Part shown: in pieces, positions 1-8,442 of the stretch
Layout of the letters: every line of letters begins with the position of its first letter
How positions within the stretch are numbered: the first letter of the stretch is position 1
Origin: JAADDV01 sp964582875
Lineage (GTDB): Bacteria; Aquificota; Aquificia; Aquificales; Hydrogenothermaceae
DNA length: 32,024 bases
NCBI GenBank assembly: GCA_964582875.1
Contig: CAZOTZ010000004.1
Span: 1-32,024 of the forward strand
Direction: 5' to 3'
The notes under the pieces: model-generated
What the model was told of the DNA's origin: nothing
Database searches by the model: none
Seen by the model: the letters and a program-made list of their open reading frames with translations, nothing else
Position numbers and translations under genes: made by a program

Positions 1-1
1 A

Positions 2-109
2 CTAAAGAGAAAAACAAAAGGATATAGCAAGAATATAAATGCATTAAGATATGCACTGGCTATAGTTTTCAGCTTTACAAATATCCCTACTGATTTTGGC
101 TACTTTTAG
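2..109 (+). CDS. C-terminal fragment, possible IS1-type transposase
   Basis: An open frame enters from the left edge and stops at TAG 107-109, giving about 35 residues. The tail contains a basic stretch (KRKTKGYSKN) followed by a short hydrophobic helix. The order Arg-Lys-Thr-Lys, aromatic, Ser-Lys and then a helix resembles the C-terminus of IS1-family transposases, but so short a tail cannot settle the family. No terminal inverted repeat could be confirmed between the stop and nadK. It may instead be the end of an unrelated protein. Confidence 0.3.
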   Translation, partial: LKRKTKGYSKNINALRYALAIVFSFTNIPTDFGYF

Positions 110-159
110 ATAGGAGTATCCTGTTAAATTCAGGTATTACAGTTTTTTCATTTTGATAA

Positions 160-165
160 TATAAT
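160..165 (+). promoter_or_regulatory. Candidate -10 element upstream of nadK
   Basis: A perfect TATAAT lies 36 bp upstream of the nadK start. The sequence at the expected -35 distance (TTACAG, 137-142) is poor, so only the -10 is supported. It would drive nadK-ispF-cytochrome c. The gene itself has an AAGGTGAT ribosome-binding site at 188-195. Confidence 0.35.
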
Positions 166-201
166 CTTTAAGTTATTAATATTCATTAAGGTGATACTGG
201 T

Positions 202-1050
202 ATGCTATCTGAACTATATCCTCTGTTTAAAACAGTAAACATATTTACTAAAGCAAGTGAAGAGGCAAGAGCTTTTTCACAGAGATTAAAAAACTGGTTA
301 AACAGCTACGCTATAAAATCTGAAATATACGAAAATTTAATAGACCTTGAACATGAAGAGAATATAAAAGATACAGACCTTCTTCTTGTTGTTGGAGGAG
401 ATGGGTCTTTACTTATAACAGCGAGAAGAGTTGCTAAATATGGAATTCCAATCCTTGGTATAAACCTTGGCAGACTTGGTTTTTTAACAGAAGTAAACGA
501 AGAAGAAGCTTTTGATATGCTTGCACATATACTCTCAAAGCCTTTATGTATATCCCGTAGAATGATGTTAAGGGCGACTTTAATAAGAGACGGTAAAGAA
601 ATACTGAAAGCAGATGTTTTAAATGACGTTGTTGTAAACAAAGCTATTCTTGCGAGGATTGTTGATGTTGCTGTTTATGTAGGGGACAGATATATAACTA
701 CTTACAATGGAGATGGAATAATAGTATCTACCCCTACAGGTTCTACTGGTTATGCTCTTTCAGCAGGTGGACCTATTGTTTATCCGATGATGGAAAACTT
801 TTTAATAGTTCCTATATGTCCCCACACACTAACAGATAGACCTCTGATGCTTCCCCCTTACGAACCTATTACCATAGAAATGGTTGCAAAAGAAAAAGAT
901 GCATGGCTTACACTTGATGGACAGGAAGGAACCCAGCTCCAGTATGGAGACAAAATTGTTGTTAAACAGTCACCTTATTACACCTATCTTGTAAGGACAC
1001 CTGACAAAAACTACTTTGATATTCTGAGGGACAAGCTTGGTTGGAAATGA
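202..1050 (+). CDS. nadK: NAD kinase
   Basis: Phosphorylates NAD+ to NADP+ in the cytoplasm using ATP or polyphosphate. The 282-residue length is normal for bacterial NAD kinases. The diagnostic GGDGS motif, whose Asp is catalytic, is near residue 66. It is followed by the NDVVV segment and the conserved block YNGDGIIVSTPTGSTGYALS (about residues 170-190), which binds NAD. The ATG at 202 has a good AAGGTGAT ribosome-binding site 6-7 bases upstream. It is the first gene of a tight + strand cluster, and its TGA overlaps the start of ispF (ATGATG), which implies translational coupling. Nothing looks damaged. Confidence 0.95.
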   Translation: MLSELYPLFKTVNIFTKASEEARAFSQRLKNWLNSYAIKSEIYENLIDLEHEENIKDTDLLLVVGGDGSLLITARRVAKYGIPILGINLGRLGFLTEVNEEEAFDMLAHILSKPLCISRRMMLRATLIRDGKEILKADVLNDVVVNKAILARIVDVAVYVGDRYITTYNGDGIIVSTPTGSTGYALSAGGPIVYPMMENFLIVPICPHTLTDRPLMLPPYEPITIEMVAKEKDAWLTLDGQEGTQLQYGDKIVVKQSPYYTYLVRTPDKNYFDILRDKLGWK

Positions 1051-1538
1051 TGGATTACAGAGTTGGAATAGGATTTGACATCCATTCATTAGAAGAAGGA
1101 AGAAAACTTATTATAGGTGGTGTTGAAATTCCATTTGAAAAAGGATGGAAAGCCCATTCTGACGGTGATATTTTTTTTCATGCATTAACAGATGCCTTAT
1201 TAGGAGCTATTGGTTATGGTGATATAGGAGAGCTTTTTCCAGATAATAAAGACATATGGAAAGACGCAGACAGCTCAATCTTTGTTAGAGAGGCTTATCA
1301 GATAGTAAAGAAAAAAGGATACGTAGTTCAAAACATAGATGGATATATTGTCCTTCAAAAACCCAAGATACTACCTTACAGGGAAAAAATAATTGAAAAT
1401 ACTGCTAAAATACTTGGTATAGAAAGAGATAGAATTTTTTTAAAAGGGAAAACATTTGAAAAGTTAGGAGAAATAGGAAAAGGAAAGGCAGGTTATGCAG
1501 AAGTTATAGTTTTATTAAAAAAGATTAAGGAGGTTTAG
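1050..1538 (+). CDS. ispF: 2-C-methyl-D-erythritol 2,4-cyclodiphosphate synthase
   Basis: MEP-pathway enzyme that cyclises CDP-ME 2-phosphate, releasing CMP. With the ATG at 1050 the metal-binding pair is Asp10 and His12 (GFDIH). The HSDGD block with the third His ligand and the GDIGELFPD segment follow. The C-terminal KAGYAEVIVLL strand matches the trimer core. Length (about 162 residues) is typical. Two in-frame ATGs (1047, 1050) overlap the nadK stop, and an upstream TTG at 1041 is also open. No strong Shine-Dalgarno stands next to any of them, so reinitiation after nadK is likely. IspG, a later step of the same pathway, is encoded at 20872-21939. Confidence 0.95.
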   Translation: MDYRVGIGFDIHSLEEGRKLIIGGVEIPFEKGWKAHSDGDIFFHALTDALLGAIGYGDIGELFPDNKDIWKDADSSIFVREAYQIVKKKGYVVQNIDGYIVLQKPKILPYREKIIENTAKILGIERDRIFLKGKTFEKLGEIGKGKAGYAEVIVLLKKIKEV

Positions 1539-2012
1539 ATGAAAAAGGTTTTATTTGCATTCGGCTTAGCTGGAGCAGTTCTTTTTTCTTGTGAAACCAA
1601 AACAGCACAGACAAAAAAAGTCTCCCAGATAGAAAAGGGGAAAGTTGTTTTTAACAATATATGCTCCAAATGTCATTGGGAGACTGTTTCACCTGAGCAG
1701 ATAAAAAATATCAAAAAAACTGTAATGGCAGGAGGAAGACCTCCCTTTAACGCTCCTCCAATGGCAGAAGTATCAGCACGGGTAAAAAAGTTTTATCCTT
1801 CGGAGAGAGAGTTTGTTTCGTTTGTTAAAGACTACATAACAAATCCTTCAAAGGAAAAAGGGGTTTGTTTACCAATGGCTTTTAAAATTTTTGGTACAAT
1901 GCCTCCTATAGGTAAAACAATGAGTGATGCAGATAAAGAGGCTGTAGCTGAATGGCTTTACCACAGATTTAATATCTCCTGGGAAGAGTTTATGAAAAAA
2001 AATCCCCACTAA
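1539..2012 (+). CDS. Mono-haem cytochrome c lipoprotein
   Basis: A secreted electron-transfer protein. The first 18 residues form a lipoprotein signal peptide: basic start, hydrophobic core, lipobox LFSC with Cys18 as the lipidation site. A single CxxCH haem motif is present (Cys42, Cys45, His46). The probable sixth ligand is the Met in GTMPPIG about 85 residues later. This architecture fits a membrane-anchored class I cytochrome c of 157 residues. The start has a strong AAGGAGG ribosome-binding site and follows the ispF stop directly, so it is probably co-transcribed with nadK-ispF although functionally unrelated. The redox partner cannot be read from the sequence. Two extra Cys-free loops give no hint of further cofactors. 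Confidence 0.85.
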   Translation: MKKVLFAFGLAGAVLFSCETKTAQTKKVSQIEKGKVVFNNICSKCHWETVSPEQIKNIKKTVMAGGRPPFNAPPMAEVSARVKKFYPSEREFVSFVKDYITNPSKEKGVCLPMAFKIFGTMPPIGKTMSDADKEAVAEWLYHRFNISWEEFMKKNPH

Positions 2013-2052
2013 AGCTTTATCTATAGCTTTCTTAACAATACGTTAATAAAAT

Positions 2053-2081
2053 TTTTTCCAGTTTTTTGATTGTATTATAAT
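2053..2081 (+). promoter_or_regulatory. Candidate promoter for the transglycosylase-PsiE-mfd cluster
   Basis: A perfect TATAAT (2076-2081) lies 56 bp upstream of the TTG start at 2137. A weak TTTTCC at the -35 distance (17-bp spacer) accompanies it. The 124-bp gap before it also contains a 6-bp inverted repeat just after the cytochrome stop (AAAGCT/AGCTTT) without a T-run, so no intrinsic terminator is claimed. Confidence 0.4.
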
Positions 2082-2136
2082 AAATCGTTAGAGTCTACTT
2101 TCTTAAAGTTATTAAAATAAGACTAAGAGGTTTACG

Positions 2137-3687
2137 TTGAGGGTCTTTATTATTTTCTTTTCAGGCTTTGTATTACTTTTTTACAGTTTGAAAGCTGAGA
2201 CTTTAGATGAAGGGATTAACCCGGAAGATATAGGTATAATAGTTTCCGTTGTTGTTGATAACTCTCCTGCTATAAGTGAGCTTGAAAGCTTAAGAACCAG
2301 AATTCATCTATCCCTTGATGTAGATTTTATGGAAAAGGCGGATGTTCAGGAAAGAATAAGAATTTTAAAAAGAAAAGGTCTTGCAAATCTTAAGTACTAT
2401 ATAGACAGGGGAAAAATCTACATTCCACTTATTAAAAAGATTTTTGAAGAAAATGGAATTCCAGATGAGCTTATTTTTCTTCCACTTGTAGAAAGCAAAT
2501 TTAAAATAACAGCCAAATCTCCAGCTGGGGCAGCTGGTTTATGGCAGTTTATGCCCCAGACAGGAAGGACTTACGGTTTGAGGATAAATAAATGGATAGA
2601 TGAAAGATACGATGTAGAAAAATCAACACAGGCAGCAGCAAAGTATCTTAGAGACCTTTATTCAATTTTTGAAGACTGGATGCTTGCATTAGCATCTTAC
2701 AACAGCGGAGAAGGAGCAATTATAAGAAGAATAAGAAAGTATGGTGGAACTAACTTCTGGGACATAAATGAATATCTGTCAAAAGAAACAAGAAACTACG
2801 TTCCAAACTTTTTAGCTTCGGTAGCTGTTGTTAAAGACCTATTAAAAGAAGAACATTTTGATTATGAAACAGTAAGTTTTGATATCCTCAAAGTTGATAA
2901 ACCTGTATCTCTCTTCTTTATATCTGAGATAACAGGTATACCTTATGAAACACTGAAAAAGATGAACCCCCATCTAAAAAAAGGTAAAACACCACCAGTC
3001 CCTGGCGTTTATAACATATACCTGCCAAAAGGTTATAAAGAAACAGTCAAAACAGCCCTTGAAAGAATTCCCCTTGAAGAATATAGGGCATGGAAAGAGT
3101 ACACAGTACAGAAAGAAGACACCCTTGAAGATATATCAGATAAGTTTGGGGTTGTTGTTGAAGACCTTATAGCAATAAACCATCTAAAGAACAAAACATT
3201 GTTCCCAGGGATGGTTCTAAAAGTTCCAGCTACTATAAAAGCTTACCCAGGATACGCTACAGGTATAATAGATTTAACACAGGATATTATATACACATCA
3301 AAAGGTATTATTTATAAAGTAAAACCAGGGGACTCACTTACAACAATAGCAAAAAAATTCCACGTATCTGTAAAAGCATTGAAGAAGTGGAACAAAATAA
3401 AAAAATATATATATCCAAATCAAAGACTTGTTATTTACAAAAAGGTCAGACTTAAAAGAAGCCAGTCCCTCGCTCCTATAAATGTTGATTATCTGAGAAA
3501 GCTCCTTAAGAAAAGAGTTAAAAGGAGATATGTGTATCATATAGTCAGGGAAGGTGAATCACTTATAAAAATAGCCAAAAAGTACGGTATATCTGTAAAA
3601 CAGTTAAAAAGAATAAATAACTTAAAATCAAATAAAATATTTGTAGGACAAAAACTTAAAGTGATAAGGATTAAAAGAAAAGGATGA
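2137..3687 (+). CDS. MltD-type lytic transglycosylase with three LysM domains
   Basis: Cleaves peptidoglycan glycan strands with 1,6-anhydro product formation. An N-terminal signal peptide (about residues 1-20) lacks a lipobox Cys, so the protein is probably periplasmic or anchored by that helix. The SLT catalytic domain (about residues 95-230) shows the active-site Glu in LPLVESKF, then AGAAGLWQFMPQTG and LALASYNSGEGA. Three LysM peptidoglycan-binding modules follow, starting near residues 324, 389 and 464 (YTVQKEDTL, YKVKPGDSL, YHIVREGESL). The start is TTG with AAGAGG upstream. Its last four bases overlap the PsiE-like gene. A paralogue with one clear LysM is at 19761-20885. Confidence 0.9.
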   Translation: MRVFIIFFSGFVLLFYSLKAETLDEGINPEDIGIIVSVVVDNSPAISELESLRTRIHLSLDVDFMEKADVQERIRILKRKGLANLKYYIDRGKIYIPLIKKIFEENGIPDELIFLPLVESKFKITAKSPAGAAGLWQFMPQTGRTYGLRINKWIDERYDVEKSTQAAAKYLRDLYSIFEDWMLALASYNSGEGAIIRRIRKYGGTNFWDINEYLSKETRNYVPNFLASVAVVKDLLKEEHFDYETVSFDILKVDKPVSLFFISEITGIPYETLKKMNPHLKKGKTPPVPGVYNIYLPKGYKETVKTALERIPLEEYRAWKEYTVQKEDTLEDISDKFGVVVEDLIAINHLKNKTLFPGMVLKVPATIKAYPGYATGIIDLTQDIIYTSKGIIYKVKPGDSLTTIAKKFHVSVKALKKWNKIKKYIYPNQRLVIYKKVRLKRSQSLAPINVDYLRKLLKKRVKRRYVYHIVREGESLIKIAKKYGISVKQLKRINNLKSNKIFVGQKLKVIRIKRKG

Positions 3688-4181
3688 GAGAAAGGATAAA
3701 ATCCCTTTTAGAACCCCATAAGATACATACAAAACTTGGAAGTAGCTTAGAGTTTTTAGAAGATATAGTTATTTTTATTCTGACTATTCTTCTGTTTATC
3801 CTCAGTATTTTTGCTCTTTACGATATAGCCCTTGCTTTATTCAGAGAAAAAATAAAATTTTATGACCTTATACCAAAATTCCTTTATATATTCATCCTGA
3901 CAGAGCTTTTCAGACTTATGATAGTTTATCTAAAAGAAAGGAGAATAGACACCTCTTTAATTGTAAAAACCACACTGATAGCTATCCTCAGGGAAGTTAT
4001 AATAAAAGCTCCCCACTTTAAGATGACCGATTACTTTGGTGTAAGTGTTATCCTCGCTGTTCTCGGACTTATGTACTATATACCTAAGTATATCTTTGTA
4101 TCCGAAGAAAAGTTTGAGCTTAAGCATAAGCCCAAGGAAGTAAAACCCCGTAGAGTATTGAAAATCAAAAAAAGTTCATAA
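3684..4181 (+). CDS. PsiE-family inner-membrane protein
   Basis: A 165-residue integral membrane protein resembling the phosphate-starvation-inducible PsiE family, whose molecular function is unknown. Four hydrophobic segments are visible at about residues 26-52, 64-84, 92-106 and 118-135. Family-like features are the Glu-Leu-X-Arg on helix 2 (TELFRLMIVYLKERRID) and the ILREVIIKAP stretch. The C-terminal 25 residues are very basic and probably cytoplasmic. It overlaps the transglycosylase stop by 4 bp (ATGA) and its stop is 9 bp before mfd in the same frame. No Pho box was recognised, so phosphate control is not supported here. Confidence 0.7.
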   Translation: MRERIKSLLEPHKIHTKLGSSLEFLEDIVIFILTILLFILSIFALYDIALALFREKIKFYDLIPKFLYIFILTELFRLMIVYLKERRIDTSLIVKTTLIAILREVIIKAPHFKMTDYFGVSVILAVLGLMYYIPKYIFVSEEKFELKHKPKEVKPRRVLKIKKSS

Positions 4182-4190
4182 ATTTTCCTT

Positions 4191-6977
4191 ATGGAAAAAT
4201 TTTACGGTAGTATCTCGGTATTTCCTGAATACAAAACCGCAGAGGTTATTGACTCAAGTGCGGTAGTAATACTCCCTGATGAAAAAAGAAAAAAGAGCTT
4301 CTCAAAAAATCTTAAAGCTTTTCTAAGTTTTTTTGGCAAGGACATCTCCGTTGTAGAAATACCTTCAGATATAGAACCTGCAAACATTGAAGGGCAGATT
4401 AAACTCAGTCTTACTCTTTTATCTTTATCAAGAAAGAAAAAATCTATATACCTGCTGACTTTAGATGAAATAAACATTCCGGTTCCTGATTTAAATGAAT
4501 ACCAGAAAAACTTAATATCACTGGAAACAGGAACAGAAATAAGCAGAGAACAGTTAATAAAAAAACTTGTAGAGATTGGATACATAAGAGAAGAAAATGT
4601 AGAGAATGAAGGGGAGTTTTCAGTAAAAGGAAATTTTGTTTCTGTAAATATTCCTTTTAAAGGTATTGTAGATATAGATTTTTTTGGAGATTACGTAGAA
4701 AACATATTTTTACGCTCAAAGCTTGGAACAAGGAAAAAAGTAGAAAAAATTGACATTTTCCCTATAGTTTTAACTACCTCAGGGAGTAAAACTATAAAAA
4801 GCTTATTAAAAGATTTTCCTGTTATATATGTAGATATTTTTAATGAACCCTTAGGTAAAGGATACCTGTATTTTATATCCCAGGGAGAAAATCCTGAGAT
4901 ATCAAGAACAAAAATATTCAATAAGAAAGTGAAACTTCCAATAACTTCTCCTCTTTATCTTTCCTCTGGAACAGCATTTATACCTGAAGAAAAACATTTA
5001 GACATAGAAGTACAGCCTTTAAAAGAGGGTGATTATATAATTCATGAAGATTACGGGATAGGTATATACAGGGGAATAGAAACAAGGAATATAAAAGGTA
5101 AGACCTATGATTTTATGATACTTGAGTACGCAAATAACGAGAAAATTTATGTTTCATATCTGCATTTTGACAAAATTTTCAGGTATAAAGCAAATGGCAT
5201 TGTTAAACTTGACAGTATAGGCGGAACATCGTGGAGAAACCTCAAAAGAAAGGTAAAAAACTCGCTAAAAAAAGTTGCAAAACAGCTTATAAAACTCTAC
5301 TCAGAAAGACAACAGATTAAAAGAAATCCCCTTGAAGTCTCAAATGAATTAATATCCCAGTTTGAAGACAGTTTCCCATTCGTTGAAACACCAGACCAGA
5401 TGAAAGCGATAAAAGATGTAAAAAAAGACCTATCTTCTAACAGACCAATGGAAAGGATTGTTTGTGGAGATGTTGGCTTTGGAAAAACAGAAGTTGCTAT
5501 GAGAGCTGTTTTTATAAATGTTGTAAATGGTAAACAGGCTTTAGTTTTAACTCCTACAACTGTCCTATCATACCAGCATTACAAGAACTTTAAAGAAAGA
5601 TTAGAACCATTTGGTATTAAAGTAGAAAACTTGTCAAGACTGAAAACAAAAAAAGAAACAGAAAAAGTAATCAGTGAGTTGCAAGAAGGAAAGATAGATG
5701 TTTTAGTAGCAACCCACAGAGCCCTGAAAAATGATGTTAAATTTAAAGACCTTGGACTTCTCGTTATAGATGAGGAACACAGATTTGGAGTAAGGGCAAA
5801 AGAAAAAATAAGACAGATAAAAAAAGACGTTGATACACTGTATATGACAGCTACACCTATACCAAGAACTTTAAATATGGCTTTATCTGGACTAAAAGAA
5901 CTTTCCGTTATAAATACTCCCCCTGAAGGAAGAGTAGAAACAAAAACTTACGTTCTTCCTTATTCAGAGGAAACTGTTAAAAAAGCCATAGAAAAAGAAC
6001 TAAACAGAAATGGTCAGGTTTTTTACATACATAACAGAATAGAAACTATAAATCAGAAAGCAGAGTGGATAAAGGAGCTTTTCCCTTCAAAAAAAGTAGG
6101 TGTAGTCCATGGAAAAATGAAGCCAAAAGAGATAGAAAAAATAATATTAGCTTTTATTCAAAAAGAAATAGATATTCTTGTTTCTACTTCTATTGTTGAA
6201 ACAGGCATAGATATTCCTACAGCAAACACACTTATTGTTGAAAGAGCTGACCTTTTTGGTCTTGCACAGCTTTATCATCTTAGAGGAAGAGTTGGAAGGG
6301 GAAATATACAGGCTTACTGTTACCTTCTTGTACCGCCAGAAAATCAAATAACCGATGATGCCAAAAAAAGGTTAGATGTGATAAAAAGGCTCACGAGACC
6401 TGGTTCAGGTTTAAAAATTTCTATTGAGGACATGCAGATAAGAGGAGCAGGAAATATATTAGGTGTTGAACAGAGTGGACATATAAAATCTGTTGGATAT
6501 GAAATGTACATCAAACTTTTACAGGAAGCTGTAAATGAAGAAACAGGAAAAACAGAAAAAGAACCTGTTATTCTTGTTGATTTTGAAAGTTATATACCGG
6601 AAGATTTTATGCCAGACCCAACAGAAAGAATGAATATATATATGGCTGTGTCAAAACTAAAAACTTCTGAAGAAGTGGAACAATTACAAAACTATCTTAA
6701 AGAGTTTTATGATTTTATCCCTTCTGCATTTAATCTTTTCCTTGAAATTTCAAAACTAAAGAAAGCTCTTACAGGAAAGGGAATAGAAAAGGTAGAGTTA
6801 AAGGAGCCTGTTTCTATACTTTATTTTGATAAAGAAAACCCACCTGAACCTGATTTAATAAACAGGATACTGAAATCAATGGATATAAAAAAGATAAAAG
6901 AAAGTAGTATTGAGATATTCTTTAAAAAAGAAGAGATAAACAAGCTTGTAGAAATATTTTCTCAGGAACCTTTATAG
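4191..6977 (+). CDS. mfd: Transcription-repair coupling factor, short form
   Basis: Removes RNA polymerase stalled at DNA lesions and recruits UvrA. In order: a shortened UvrB-like module (about residues 1-190, with GEFSVKG and DIDFFGD), the RNA-polymerase-interacting domain (from about 276, GDYIIHEDYGIGIYRG), a RecG-like translocase with Walker A GDVGFGKTE (about 425-433), DEEH box (about 525) and motif VI RGRVGRG (about 698), then the C-terminal TRCF domain (from about 790). At 928 residues it is about 220 shorter than E. coli Mfd. Most of the loss lies between the UvrB-like module and the polymerase-binding domain. No Shine-Dalgarno precedes the ATG, only ATTTTCCTT after the previous stop. 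Its 3' end overlaps the convergent zinc-ribbon gene by 16 bp. Confidence 0.93.
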   Translation: MEKFYGSISVFPEYKTAEVIDSSAVVILPDEKRKKSFSKNLKAFLSFFGKDISVVEIPSDIEPANIEGQIKLSLTLLSLSRKKKSIYLLTLDEINIPVPDLNEYQKNLISLETGTEISREQLIKKLVEIGYIREENVENEGEFSVKGNFVSVNIPFKGIVDIDFFGDYVENIFLRSKLGTRKKVEKIDIFPIVLTTSGSKTIKSLLKDFPVIYVDIFNEPLGKGYLYFISQGENPEISRTKIFNKKVKLPITSPLYLSSGTAFIPEEKHLDIEVQPLKEGDYIIHEDYGIGIYRGIETRNIKGKTYDFMILEYANNEKIYVSYLHFDKIFRYKANGIVKLDSIGGTSWRNLKRKVKNSLKKVAKQLIKLYSERQQIKRNPLEVSNELISQFEDSFPFVETPDQMKAIKDVKKDLSSNRPMERIVCGDVGFGKTEVAMRAVFINVVNGKQALVLTPTTVLSYQHYKNFKERLEPFGIKVENLSRLKTKKETEKVISELQEGKIDVLVATHRALKNDVKFKDLGLLVIDEEHRFGVRAKEKIRQIKKDVDTLYMTATPIPRTLNMALSGLKELSVINTPPEGRVETKTYVLPYSEETVKKAIEKELNRNGQVFYIHNRIETINQKAEWIKELFPSKKVGVVHGKMKPKEIEKIILAFIQKEIDILVSTSIVETGIDIPTANTLIVERADLFGLAQLYHLRGRVGRGNIQAYCYLLVPPENQITDDAKKRLDVIKRLTRPGSGLKISIEDMQIRGAGNILGVEQSGHIKSVGYEMYIKLLQEAVNEETGKTEKEPVILVDFESYIPEDFMPDPTERMNIYMAVSKLKTSEEVEQLQNYLKEFYDFIPSAFNLFLEISKLKKALTGKGIEKVELKEPVSILYFDKENPPEPDLINRILKSMDIKKIKESSIEIFFKKEEINKLVEIFSQEPL

Positions 6978-7669
6978 AAAAGAAACCTGCCACAATGGGG
7001 GCAGGTTAGAAGTTTTTCACCTTTCACTAAACTACTGAAAACTTTAGGGGGAATAATCATATAACAACCAGTACATGTTTCATCTTCAACTACAGCTATT
7101 ACTTTACTACCTCTTTTTTTCTTTATCATCTCATACCTTGATACAAGCTGTGGTTGTATCTGTTTTAGAACTTCTTCCCTTTCCTTTTTAAGACTTTCAA
7201 GTTTAACCTTTGCTTCTTCTAATAAAGCTTTCTTCTCCTCTATTTGCCTGTTTATCTTTTCTTTTTCAGCTTCTATTTTTGCTTCAAGCTCTTTTTTCTC
7301 TTTTTTTAGAGCTTCTATCTCTTCCATTATTGAGAGTATCTCGTCTTCAACTTCCATGATAGTTTCTTCTATCTGTGCTTTTTCCCTTAAAAGAGCTTTA
7401 TATTCCTCATTTGTTTTAACCCTGTTTAGAGCCTCTTCTATTTTTAGTATTCTATCTTCATAACTCTGTATATCAAGTTCTTTCTCTTTTTTTCTTGCTT
7501 CAGCCTGTTTAATATCGTGGTTTATTTTCTCAAATCTAAGAATAAGGTTCTCTTTTTCTTTCTCAAGCTTTTCTATCTCTTCAGGTAAAGACTTTATTAA
7601 TTTCTCAAGTTTATCAATCTCAAGGTCTATCTCCTGAAGTTTTAAAAGCTTCTCTATATCCTGCTCCAT
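6962..7669 (-). CDS. Coiled-coil C4 zinc-ribbon protein (COG1579 type)
   Basis: Residues about 1-165 are an almost continuous Glu/Lys-rich heptad coiled coil. Residues about 195-235 hold two CxxC knuckles (CTGC and CPHC) separated by about 25 residues, including the family-typical IIPPKVFSSL segment. This is the layout of the COG1579 / DUF164-type zinc-ribbon proteins, which are widespread but poorly understood; some relatives act as chaperones or nucleic-acid binders. The ATG follows GAGAGGAAAGT. It lies 59 bp downstream of the flavoprotein gene on the same strand and is probably co-transcribed with it. The 3' end runs 16 bp into mfd. Confidence 0.8.
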   Translation of the reverse strand: MEQDIEKLLKLQEIDLEIDKLEKLIKSLPEEIEKLEKEKENLILRFEKINHDIKQAEARKKEKELDIQSYEDRILKIEEALNRVKTNEEYKALLREKAQIEETIMEVEDEILSIMEEIEALKKEKKELEAKIEAEKEKINRQIEEKKALLEEAKVKLESLKKEREEVLKQIQPQLVSRYEMIKKKRGSKVIAVVEDETCTGCYMIIPPKVFSSLVKGEKLLTCPHCGRFLFYKGS

Positions 7670-7728
7670 ACTTTCCTCTCTCTCTTTCCTTATTCTTAAA
7701 TAATAAGTTTTATTTGTTTTTTTAGCAA

Positions 7729-8331
7729 CTACTGGGTATCTGGTACATCATGGACGACAACTGTCTTACCAGCCCATTCTGAAAGGATATCACATGCAAC
7801 CTCTGCTCCTGAACCTGAAGCTGATGCAAACATTGTTGGGGCACCTGCGACAAGACCAGCTACAAAAAGACCTTCCCTAACTTTACCATCTTCATTTTTA
7901 ATCATAATTTTCCCTGGTCTTGGTGATTTTCTATGGGGAACAATTTCAACTCCTAAACCTTCAATATCAAACCTGTGAAAACCTGTTGCTATAACAAGAT
8001 AATCTCCTTCAAAGACACTTCCCTTTTCAGTTTCAACCTTAAAGTTTCCTTTTTCTCCTTCTGCTTTTATTACTTTTTCTTTTAAAAGCTTTACATTCTC
8101 ATAAGACGAAACCTGTTGTCTTATTTTTTCAAGTAAAACTTTTCCTTCAACAGGCTGTATACCAGGGACATTTTTTAAAAATGCTTTATCAAGGTCTGAG
8201 TATTCATCATATAAAACAAGATATTTTTTTCCTTCAACAAAAGGAAACTTTCCATTTGCAGAAGCAAGTGTTAAAGCACATGTTAAACCAGCAGGACCTC
8301 CTCCTATTATGATTACATCGTACTTTTCCAT
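7729..8331 (-). CDS. Short FAD-dependent oxidoreductase lacking a separate NAD(P)H domain
   Basis: The N-terminus is a Rossmann FAD-binding fold (VIIIGGGPAGL, residues about 7-17). A second FAD contact (YLVIATG, about 111-117) follows, and a C-terminal GLFVAGLVAGAP motif (about 155-166) matches the flavin-binding end of thioredoxin-reductase-like proteins. At 200 residues it is about 110 shorter than thioredoxin reductase: the inserted NADPH-binding domain and the redox CxxC are both absent. It is therefore not a thioredoxin reductase. The substrate is unknown. AAAGGAGG sits just upstream of the ATG. Similar minimal flavoproteins could accept electrons from a partner protein; that is inference. 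Confidence 0.7.
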   Translation of the reverse strand: MEKYDVIIIGGGPAGLTCALTLASANGKFPFVEGKKYLVLYDEYSDLDKAFLKNVPGIQPVEGKVLLEKIRQQVSSYENVKLLKEKVIKAEGEKGNFKVETEKGSVFEGDYLVIATGFHRFDIEGLGVEIVPHRKSPRPGKIMIKNEDGKVREGLFVAGLVAGAPTMFASASGSGAEVACDILSEWAGKTVVVHDVPDTQ

Positions 8332-8442
8332 CCATTACCTCCTTTTTTTATTTTAAGAAACATTATATTTTAATGTATGCTAAGGTTTTATGACTTGCAT
8401 GCGATAATAGAATAATAATCAGTTTTATTAAGGAAATTTATT

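Noticed and set aside
2007..2060. Intrinsic terminator after the cytochrome c gene
   Set aside because: The 6-bp repeat AAAGCT/AGCTTT is not followed by a T-run.
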